Positions 21,274 to 33,200 of a DNA stretch of 64,000 bases are shown piece by piece (the stretch's first letter is position 1; the number at the start of each line of letters is the position of its first letter). The position numbers and the translations under genes are program-made. A model generated the notes under the pieces. It was not told the DNA's origin, ran no database searches, and saw nothing but the letters and a program-made list of their open reading frames with translations. Source of the DNA: Diplonema papillatum (lineage: Eukaryota > Euglenozoa > Diplonemea > Diplonemida > Diplonemidae); contig JAPJBO010000170.1 in NCBI GenBank assembly GCA_030068145.1, forward strand, positions 1-64,000, given 5' to 3'.

Positions 21274-24200
21274 ATGCGCATAGACACGCCTGTCCTTGTG
21301 TTCGTTTGCATCACTTGTTTGTTTCAAGTAGCAGTTGCAAGTGCGCCAACAATTGTGCCCACCGATGCTCCTGTAGTTGAAACGAATATCACCATTCGAA
21401 TCACCGTCGCGACCATCCAGTATTCAGAATCCACAGCTGGGTTCAACATATACTACCACTTCGCCTCTGAAACTGTGTTGGTGACAACCATCTTCGGCTC
21501 CGCGAAAGGGGCCGTGATCAATGTCACAGGCACAGTCGCGCATGAAGTGTCCGACTTGGCCTATGTCAGCGTCCGGCATTCCGAGCCGCCTGCGGACGGA
21601 TGGAACTTAGCCGACATCGAGCTTTTGAGAGACGAAGGCTCGTTTGTGTCGCTGACCGCACCAGACGCAGACAGTAATGGCATTTCCTTTGTTCTTGATC
21701 GGTCGGACGTTCCGAAGAAAACTGCTGAGGTCGAGTTCTTTGACCTGAACGCCAGGCCATCCGTGAACACAATCAAGTGCAGATGGACGACGAACAGTGT
21801 TCCTGGTTCAGACTCCACCGACTTTTTTGTGGTGTATTTGCGTTCCGACACAGACGTTTGTTACGCAGGGAGTGTCATCGAGCCTGGAATGGGCGACGTG
21901 ATTGAGCTAGCTCCAACGAACTGCAGGTTTCCGGCTGAAGATGTTCGGCGCATCACAGTGAGAGCGCTGCAGAGTTACCAGGGTAGCAGCTGGCGGGTCT
22001 CTAGAGTAGAACTCTTCACCGGTGGCAGCTATCGTCACTTGTGGGGCAGGACCTGGCGCTCGGAATTCGGCATAGTAGACAACGCCGGGGACTTCGACTT
22101 TGTCGACCTCGAAACGCCAGTGCCGTCCACGCTGGTTCCGCTGACAGCCGCACCACTGACGAATACACCTATCAACAGCATCCACGTTCGGATATCAACT
22201 GCCACCTATGCAGAGGACCAGTGGTCGGTGACGGCGGACAAGTACGAAGTCTACTACCACTTTTACTCGGAGACCACCCTCGTGCACACTGTCAACGGCG
22301 CAGCAGCAGGTGAGATAGTAAACGTTACGGCTGACCTAGCATACGACGTATCGGAGTTGGCTTATGTAAGCATTCGGTACGCAGGTTCGGCCAGTGATGG
22401 GTGGGTTGTCGCCACTGTTGAGCTGTTTAGAGACAATGCTTACCACGAGCTTTACTGCCCCGATTCCAAAGGAGGACGCATCCAAGTCGACTCTGGCACT
22501 GGGGAAGTCTTTGAGGCCGAGTGGTTCGACCTGAATGCCAAGCCCACTGTGAACACCATTAAAACGATGTGGACGACCTCAGGGACGGCCGGCTCGACAG
22601 ACTTGTACCTCGTGTTTTACCATTCGAAGCACGGCAGGGTTTGCTACGGGGGTGTCGTTTACGACCCTGAAAAGAGTTCCGCGTGGGTGCTGGAGACGAC
22701 GGATTGCTCGTTTTCGTTGAGTGACCTGAGGAAGGTGTCCGTCCGCGCAGTGACACCGAACCAAGGGAACAGCTGGCAGGTTCATTCTGTTGAGTTGATC
22801 TCGGGATCTTATCGGTCGCTGTGGGGTCAAACGTGGGGTGCGTATTCGGGCACAGTCGATGCCACTCAAGAGTTCTTGTTCGTCGATCTCACCACGTCAG
22901 CCCCGATGACGACGGCTCCTGCTACCGATGTGCCCGTCACTGAAATCCCGGGCACGCTTGCACCGGTGAACAGCATGGAAATCCGCATCACCACGAGCAC
23001 GGTGCAATACTCGGAGACTGTCGAGCCTTTCGCCATCTTCTTCCACTTTTACAACGAGTCGCTCCTTGTCTCCACGCACCCCAATGCGGCAAAGGGAGAC
23101 ATTGACACCTTCACTGCCACTGTCGCGCACGACATCTCTGAACTGGCATATGTCAGCGTTAAGAGTGTCGGCGTGGGCAACGATGGTTGGCAACTTGAAT
23201 CGGTGGAAGTTTACCGAGACGGTGCGTACCACAAGATGTTCCTTCCCGACGGAGAGCCCGCGATATCGAAGGGGAACGCGGAGGCGAAGAAGATCGAACT
23301 CGAGTACTTTGACACGGACCCCAGACAGCTTGTTAACGCGGTGCAAACACTTATCACGACGGACGACATCGCGGGCGCTGAGTCCGTTGACGCATTTATG
23401 GTGTTCTTGCACTCAAGCCACAGGGTGCACTATGCGGGAGCGGTTTTTAATCCACAAAAGAGCGATGTTCTGAACGTGACAACGGAGAACAGCCCGTTTC
23501 CTGCAGAAGAGGTATTGCAAGTGTCGATTCGTGCGGTGGCGACCACGACGTCCGATGACTGGAAGGTGTCCTCGGTCGAGCTCTTGACAGACGGAGCAAG
23601 GCGAATGCTGTGGGGACGCACTTGGAAGAGTTACTCAGGAGTCGTTGGATACAATCTGGGGCAAAACGAAGAGCCATTTTTTGTTGACCTTCTCACACCT
23701 GCGCCGCCCACGCTACCTCCTGCTACAGCGGCACCTGCGACCCCGACTCCTAGCGCGTCACTGAAAGTACGAGTAACCACCTCGACCGCCACGTATTCGG
23801 ATAGTGCCGATTTGTTCAGCTTCTATTTCCACTTTTACGAAGAAACCGTCTTGGCCGCTACTCAAGCCGGTTCCGGCAAGGGTGAGATTGCCATCATCGG
23901 TGCGAACGTCCCGTACACCGCCGACGAGTTGGTCTGCCTTAGTATTGTCTTCAACGGCACCGCAAGCGATGGATGGATACTCGACAGGGTGGATCTTCTC
24001 AGAGACGGCGTCTGGCAGAAGCTGTTCGCCCCGGATGCGCCGACTGGCACTTATTGGATCGACGACGACACGGGTTACAGCGAGCTCGCGTTTTTCGACT
24101 TGAACTCGAAGACAGCTCGCAACACAGTCCGCACGACATGGGCCACCGACACGCTGTCAGACTCGCAATCAACCGATATCTTTACAGTCTTCCTGCACTC

Positions 24201-27200
24201 AGCAGATTCAGTGCACTACGCTGGTGTCATCTACGATCCCGAGGCTGGACAGCCTTGGGAGATTGTCGCGGAAAACTGCCCGTTTACGGCAGCGAATGTG
24301 CTGAATGTGTCCGTTCGTGCGCTTGCGAGCAATAGTGGGGATGCGTGGAAGATACTGTCCGTTGGGATCACAGTGGGAACCGAGACAATCCCGTTGTACG
24401 GAGCCACGTGGAGCAGTTTTTCGGGCTCCGTCGATTCCGATCAAGAGCATTTCTTTGTGGATATCACCACGCAAGCGCCGCCTACCTTCGCACCAGACAC
24501 AGGTGTTCCCTCGACTTCAGCCCCGCCAACAGATGCCCCTTCCTCTGCCCCAACAACAGGAGCACCCTCAACCGCAGCTCCATCAACGAATGTCCCGTCA
24601 ACCTCTTTTCCAACAACAGGAGTACCATCCACTTCAGCTCCACCAACTGATGCACCTTCGACCTCAGCTCCATCAACTAGTGCCCCTTCTTCAGATTCTC
24701 CCTCTTCTGCTTCAACAACAGAAGCACCCTCTACCGCAGCTCCATCAACGAATGCCCCTTCAACCTCTTTTCCAACAACTGATGCCCCTTCCACTGCACC
24801 AACAACAGGAGCACCCTCTACCGCAGCTCCATCAACGAATGCCCCTTCAGCCTCTTTTCCAACAACAGACGCCCCCTCGTCAGATGCCCCTTCCACTGCA
24901 CCAACAACAGGAGCACCCTCTACCGCAGCTCCATCAACGAATGTCCCGTCAACCTCTTTTCCAACAACAGGAGTACCATCCACTTCAGCTCCACCAACTG
25001 ATGCACCTTCGACCTCAGCTCCATCAACTAGTGCCCCTTCTTCAGATTCTCCCTCTTCTGCTTCAACAACAGAAGCACCCTCTACCGCAGCTCCATCAAC
25101 GAATGCCCCTTCAACCTCTTTTCCAACAACTGATGCCCCTTCCACTGCACCAACAACAGGAGCACCCTCTACCGCAGCTCCATCAACGAATGCCCCTTCA
25201 GCCTCTTTTCCAACAACAGACGCCCCCTCGTCAGATGCCCCTTCCACTGCACCAACAACAGGAGCACCTTCTACCGCAGCTCCATCAACGAATGCCCCTT
25301 CAACCTCTTTTCCAACAACAGATGCCCCTTCCACTGCACCAACAACAGGAGCACCCTCTACCGCAGCTCCATCAACGAATGCCCCTTCAGCCTCTTTTCC
25401 AACAACAGACGCCCCCTCGTCAGATGCCCCTTCCACTGCACCAACAACAGGAGCACCTTCTACCGCAGCTCCATCAACGAATGCCCCTTCAACCTCTTTT
25501 CCAACAACAGATGCCCCTTCCACTGCACCAACAACAGGAGCACCCTCTACCGCAGCTCCATCAACGAATGCCCCTTCAGCCTCTTTTCCAACAACAGATG
25601 CCCCTTCCATTGCACCAACAACAGGAGCACCAGCTAATTCAGCTCCACCAACGGTGTCGACAGATGCTCCTGTAGTTGAAACGAATATCACCATTCGAAT
25701 CACCGTCGCAACCATCCAGTATTCAGAATCCACAGCTGGGTTCAACATATACTACCACTTCGCCTCTGAAACTGTGTTGGTGACAACCATCTTCGGCTCC
25801 GCGAAAGGGGCCGTGATCAATGTCACAGGCACAGTCGCGCATGAAGTGTCCGACTTGGCCTATGTCAGCGTCCGGCATTCCGAGCCGCCTGCGGACGGAT
25901 GGAACTTAGCCGACATCGAGCTTTTGAGAGACGAAGGCTCGTTTGTGTCGCTGACCGCACCAGACGCAGACAGTAATGGCATTTCCTTTGTTCTTGATCG
26001 GTCGGACGTTCCGAAGAAAACTGCTGAGGTCGAGTTCTTTGACCTGAACGCCAGGCCATCCGTGAACACAATCAAGTGCAGATGGACGACGAACAGTGTT
26101 CCTGGTTCAGACTCCACCGACTTTTTTGTGGTGTATTTGCGTTCCGACACAGACGTTTGTTACGCAGGGAGTGTCATCGAGCCTGGAATGGGCGACGTGA
26201 TTGAGCTAGCTCCAACGAACTGCAGGTTTCCGGCTGAAGATGTTCGGCGCATCACAGTGAGAGCGCTGCAGAGTTACCAGGGTAGCAGCTGGCGGGTCTC
26301 TAGAGTAGAACTCTTCACCGGTGGCAGCTATCGTCACTTGTGGGGCAGGACCTGGCGCTCGGAATTCGGCATAGTAGACAACGCCGGGGACTTCGACTTT
26401 GTCGACCTCGAAACGCCAGTGCCGTCCACGCTGGTTCCGCTGACAGCCGCACCACTGACGAATACACCTATCAACAGCATCCACGTTCGGATATCAACTG
26501 CCACCTATGCAGAGGACCAGTGGTCGGTGACGGCGGACAAGTACGAAGTCTACTACCACTTTTACTCGGAGACCACCCTCGTGCACACTGTCAACGGCGC
26601 AGCAGCAGGTGAGATAGTAAACGTTACGGCTGACCTAGCATACGACGTATCGGAGTTGGCTTATGTAAGCATTCGGTACGCAGGTTCGGCCAGTGATGGG
26701 TGGGTTGTCGCCACTGTTGAGCTGTTTAGAGACAATGCTTACCACGAGCTTTACTGCCCCGATTCCAAAGGAGGACGCATCCAAGTCGACTCTGGCACTG
26801 GGGAAGTCTTTGAGGCCGAGTGGTTCGACCTGAATGCCAAGCCCACTGTGAACACCATTAAAACGATGTGGACGACCTCAGGGACGGCCGGCTCGACAGA
26901 CTTGTACCTCGTGTTTTACCATTCGAAGCACGGCAGGGTTTGCTACGGGGGTGTCGTTTACGACCCTGAAAAGAGTTCCGCGTGGGTGCTGGAGACGACG
27001 GATTGCTCGTTTTCGTTGAGTGACCTGAGGAAGGTGTCCGTCCGCGCAGTGACACCGAACCAAGGGAACAGCTGGCAGGTTCATTCTGTTGAGTTGATCT
27101 CGGGATCTTATCGGTCGCTGTGGGGTCAAACGTGGGGTGCGTATTCGGGCACAGTCGATGCCACTCAAGAGTTCTTGTTCGTCGATCTCACCACGTCAGC

Positions 27201-30200
27201 CCCGATGACGACGGCTCCTGCTACCGATGTGCCCGTCACTGAAATCCCGGGCACGCTTGCACCGGTGAACAGCATGGAAATCCGCATCACCACGAGCACG
27301 GTGCAATACTCGGAGACTGTCGAGCCTTTCGCCATCTTCTTCCACTTTTACAACGAGTCGCTCCTTGTCTCCACGCACCCCAATGCGGCAAAGGGAGACA
27401 TTGACACCTTCACTGCCACTGTCGCGCACGACATCTCTGAACTGGCATATGTCAGCGTTAAGAGTGTCGGCGTGGGCAACGATGGTTGGCAACTTGAATC
27501 GGTGGAAGTTTACCGAGACGGTGCGTACCACAAGATGTTCCTTCCCGACGGAGAGCCCGCGATATCGAAGGGGAACGCGGAGGCGAAGAAGATCGAACTC
27601 GAGTACTTTGACACGGACCCCAGACAGCTTGTTAACGCGGTGCAAACACTTATCACGACGGACGACATCGCGGGCGCTGAGTCCGTTGACGCATTTATGG
27701 TGTTCTTGCACTCAAGCCACAGGGTGCACTATGCGGGAGCGGTTTTTAATCCACAAAAGAGCGATGTTCTGAACGTGACAACGGAGAACAGCCCGTTTCC
27801 TGCAGAAGAGGTATTGCAAGTGTCGATTCGTGCGGTGGCGACCACGACGTCCGATGACTGGAAGGTGTCCTCGGTCGAGCTCTTGACAGACGGAGCAAGG
27901 CGAATGCTGTGGGGACGCACTTGGAAGAGTTACTCAGGAGTCGTTGGATACAATCTGGGGCAAAACGAAGAGCCATTTTTTGTTGACCTTCTCACACCTG
28001 CGCCGCCCACGCTACCTCCTGCTACAGCGGCACCTGCGACCCCGACTCCTAGCGCGTCACTGAAAGTACGAGTAACCACCTCGACCGCCACGTATTCGGA
28101 TAGTGCCGATTTGTTCAGCTTCTATTTCCACTTTTACGAAGAAACCGTCTTGGCCGCTACTCAAGCCGGTTCCGGCAAGGGTGAGATTGCCATCATCGGT
28201 GCGAACGTCCCGTACACCGCCGACGAGTTGGTCTGCCTTAGTATTGTCTTCAACGGCACCGCAAGCGATGGATGGATACTCGACAGGGTGGATCTTCTCA
28301 GAGACGGCGTCTGGCAGAAGCTGTTCGCCCCGGATGCGCCGACTGGCACTTATTGGATCGACGACGACACGGGTTACAGCGAGCTCGCGTTTTTCGACTT
28401 GAACTCGAAGACAGCTCGCAACACAGTCCGCACGACATGGGCCACCGACACGCTGTCAGACTCGCAATCAACCGATATCTTTACAGTCTTCCTGCACTCA
28501 GCAGATTCAGTGCACTACGCTGGTGTCATCTACGATCCCGAGGCTGGACAGCCTTGGGAGATTGTCGCGGAAAACTGCCCGTTTACGGCAGCGAATGTGC
28601 TGAATGTGTCCGTTCGTGCGCTTGCGAGCAATAGTGGGGATGCGTGGAAGATACTGTCCGTTGGGATCACAGTGGGAACCGAGACAATCCCGTTGTACGG
28701 AGCCACGTGGAGCAGTTTTTCGGGCTCCGTCGATTCCGATCAAGAGCATTTCTTTGTGGATATCACCACGCAAGCGCCGCCTACCTTCGCACCAGACACA
28801 GGTGTTCCCTCGACTTCAGCCCCGCCAACAGATGCCCCTTCCTCTGCCCCAACAACAGGAGCACCCTCAACCGCAGCTCCATCAACGAATGTCCCGTCAA
28901 CCTCTTTTCCAACAACAGGAGTACCATCCACTTCAGCTCCACCAACTGATGCACCTTCGACCTCAGCTCCATCAACTAGTGCCCCTTCTTCAGATTCTCC
29001 CTCTTCTGCTTCAACAACAGAAGCACCCTCTACCGCAGCTCCATCAACGAATGCCCCTTCAACCTCTTTTCCAACAACTGATGCCCCTTCCACTGCACCA
29101 ACAACAGGAGCACCCTCTACCGCAGCTCCATCAACGAATGCCCCTTCAGCCTCTTTTCCAACAACAGACGCCCCCTCGTCAGATGCCCCTTCCACTGCAC
29201 CAACAACAGGAGCACCCTCTACCGCAGCTCCATCAACGAATGTCCCGTCAACCTCTTTTTCAACAACAGGAGTACCATCCACTTCAGCTCCACCAACTGA
29301 TGCACCTTCGACCTCAGCTCCATCAACTAGTGCCCCTTCTTCAGATTCTCCCTCTTCTGCTTCAACAACAGAAGCACCCTCTACCGCAGCTCCATCAACG
29401 AATGCCCCTTCAACCTCTTTTCCAACAACTGATGCCCCTTCCACTGCACCAACAACAGGAGCACCCTCTACCGCAGCTCCATCAACGAATGCCCCTTCAG
29501 CCTCTTTTCCAACAACAGACGCCCCCTCGTCAGATGCCCCTTCCACTGCACCAACAACAGGAGCACCTTCTACCGCAGCTCCATCAACGAATGCCCCTTC
29601 AACCTCTTTTCCAACAACAGATGCCCCTTCCACTGCACCAACAACAGGAGCACCCTCTACCGCAGCTCCATCAACGAATGCCCCTTCAGCCTCTTTTCCA
29701 ACAACAGATGCCCCTTCCATTGCACCAACAACAGGAGCACCAGCTAATTCAGCTCCACCAACGGTGTCGACAGATGCTCCTGTAGTTGAAACGAATATCA
29801 CCATTCGAATCACCGTCGCAACCATCCAGTATTCAGAATCCACAGCTGGGTTCAACATATACTACCACTTCGCCTCTGAAACTGTGTTGGTGACAACCAT
29901 CTTCGGCTCCGCGAAAGGGGCCGTGATCAATGTCACAGGCACAGTCGCGCATGAAGTGTCCGACTTGGCCTATGTCAGCGTCCGGCATTCCGAGCCGCCT
30001 GCGGACGGATGGAACTTAGCCGACATCGAGCTTTTGAGAGACGAAGGCTCGTTTGTGTCGCTGACCGCACCAGACGCAGACAGTAATGGCATTTCCTTTG
30101 TTCTTGATCGGTCGGACGTTCCGAAGAAAACTGCTGAGGTCGAGTTCTTTGACCTGAACGCCAGGCCATCCGTGAACACAATCAAGTGCAGATGGACGAC

Positions 30201-33200
30201 GAACAGTGTTCCTGGTTCAGACTCCACCGACTTTTTTGTGGTGTATTTGCGTTCCGACACAGACGTTTGTTACGCAGGGAGTGTCATCGAGCCTGGAATG
30301 GGCGACGTGATTGAGCTAGCTCCAACGAACTGCAGGTTTCCGGCTGAAGATGTTCGGCGCATCACAGTGAGAGCGCTGCAGAGTTACCAGGGTAGCAGCT
30401 GGCGGGTCTCTAGAGTAGAACTCTTCACCGGTGGCAGCTATCGTCACTTGTGGGGCAGGACCTGGCGCTCGGAATTCGGCATAGTAGACAACGCCGGGGA
30501 CTTCGACTTTGTCGACCTCGAAACGCCAGTGCCGTCCACGCTGGTTCCGCTGACAGCCGCACCACTGACGAATACACCTATCAACAGCATCCACGTTCGG
30601 ATATCAACTGCCACCTATGCAGAGGACCAGTGGTCGGTGACGGCGGACAAGTACGAAGTCTACTACCACTTTTACTCGGAGACCACCCTCGTGCACACTG
30701 TCAACGGCGCAGCAGCAGGTGAGATAGTAAACGTTACGGCTGACCTAGCATACGACGTATCGGAGTTGGCTTATGTAAGCATTCGGTACGCAGGTTCGGC
30801 CAGTGATGGGTGGGTTGTCGCCACTGTTGAGCTGTTTAGAGACAATGCTTACCACGAGCTTTACTGCCCCGATTCCAAAGGAGGACGCATCCAAGTCGAC
30901 TCTGGCACTGGGGAAGTCTTTGAGGCCGAGTGGTTCGACCTGAATGCCAAGCCCACTGTGAACACCATTAAAACGATGTGGACGACCTCAGGGACGGCCG
31001 GCTCGACAGACTTGTACCTCGTGTTTTACCATTCGAAGCACGGCAGGGTTTGCTACGGGGGTGTCGTTTACGACCCTGAAAAGAGTTCCGCGTGGGTGCT
31101 GGAGACGACGGATTGCTCGTTTTCGTTGAGTGACCTGAGGAAGGTGTCCGTCCGCGCAGTGACACCGAACCAAGGGAACAGCTGGCAGGTTCATTCTGTT
31201 GAGTTGATCTCGGGATCTTATCGGTCGCTGTGGGGTCAAACGTGGGGTGCGTATTCGGGCACAGTCGATGCCACTCAAGAGTTCTTGTTCGTCGATCTCA
31301 CCACGTCAGCCCCGATGACGACGGCTCCTGCTACCGATGTGCCCGTCACTGAAATCCCGGGCACGCTTGCACCGGTGAACAGCATGGAAATCCGCATCAC
31401 CACGAGCACGGTGCAATACTCGGAGACTGTCGAGCCTTTCGCCATCTTCTTCCACTTTTACAACGAGTCGCTCCTTGTCTCCACGCACCCCAATGCGGCA
31501 AAGGGAGACATTGACACCTTCACTGCCACTGTCGCGCACGACATCTCTGAACTGGCATATGTCAGCGTTAAGAGTGTCGGCGTGGGCAACGATGGTTGGC
31601 AACTTGAATCGGTGGAAGTTTACCGAGACGGTGCGTACCACAAGATGTTCCTTCCCGACGGAGAGCCCGCGATATCGAAGGGGAACGCGGAGGCGAAGAA
31701 GATCGAACTCGAGTACTTTGACACGGACCCCAGACAGCTTGTTAACGCGGTGCAAACACTTATCACGACGGACGACATCGCGGGCGCTGAGTCCGTTGAC
31801 GCATTTATGGTGTTCTTGCACTCAAGCCACAGGGTGCACTATGCGGGAGCGGTTTTTAATCCACAAAAGAGCGATGTTCTGAACGTGACAACGGAGAACA
31901 GCCCGTTTCCTGCAGAAGAGGTATTGCAAGTGTCGATTCGTGCGGTGGCGACCACGACGTCCGATGACTGGAAGGTGTCCTCGGTCGAGCTCTTGACAGA
32001 CGGAGCAAGGCGAATGCTGTGGGGACGCACTTGGAAGAGTTACTCAGGAGTCGTTGGATACAATCTGGGGCAAAACGAAGAGCCATTTTTTGTTGACCTT
32101 CTCACACCTGCGCCGCCCACGCTACCTCCTGCTACAGCGGCACCTGCGACCCCGACTCCTAGCGCGTCACTGAAAGTACGAGTAACCACCTCGACCGCCA
32201 CGTATTCGGATAGTGCCGATTTGTTCAGCTTCTATTTCCACTTTTACGAAGAAACCGTCTTGGCCGCTACTCAAGCCGGTTCCGGCAAGGGTGAGATTGC
32301 CATCATCGGTGCGAACGTCCCGTACACCGCCGACGAGTTGGTCTGCCTTAGTATTGTCTTCAACGGCACCGCAAGCGATGGATGGATACTCGACAGGGTG
32401 GATCTTCTCAGAGACGGCGTCTGGCAGAAGCTGTTCGCCCCGGATGCGCCGACTGGCACTTATTGGATCGACGACGACACGGGTTACAGCGAGCTCGCGT
32501 TTTTCGACTTGAACTCGAAGACAGCTCGCAACACAGTCCGCACGACATGGGCCACCGACACGCTGTCAGACTCGCAATCAACCGATATCTTTACAGTCTT
32601 CCTGCACTCAGCAGATTCAGTGCACTACGCTGGTGTCATCTACGATCCCGAGGCTGGACAGCCTTGGGAGATTGTCGCGGAAAACTGCCCGTTTACGGCA
32701 GCGAATGTGCTGAATGTGTCCGTTCGTGCGCTTGCGAGCAATAGTGGGGATGCGTGGAAGATACTGTCCGTTGGGATCACAGTGGGAACCGAGACAATCC
32801 CGTTGTACGGAGCCACGTGGAGCAGTTTTTCGGGCTCCGTCGATTCCGATCAAGAGCATTTCTTTGTGGATATCACCACGCAAGCGCCGCCTACCTTCGC
32901 ACCAGACACAGGTGTTCCCTCGACTTCAGCCCCGCCAACAGATGCCCCTTCCTCTGCCCCAACAACAGGAGCACCCTCAACCGCAGCTCCATCAACGAAT
33001 GTCCCGTCAACCTCTTTTCCAACAACAGGAGTACCATCCACTTCAGCTCCACCAACTGATGCACCTTCGACCTCAGCTCCATCAACTAGTGCCCCTTCTT
33101 CAGATTCTCCCTCTTCTGCTTCAACAACAGAAGCACCCTCTACCGCAGCTCCATCAACGAATGCCCCTTCAACCTCTTTTCCAACAACTGATGCCCCTTC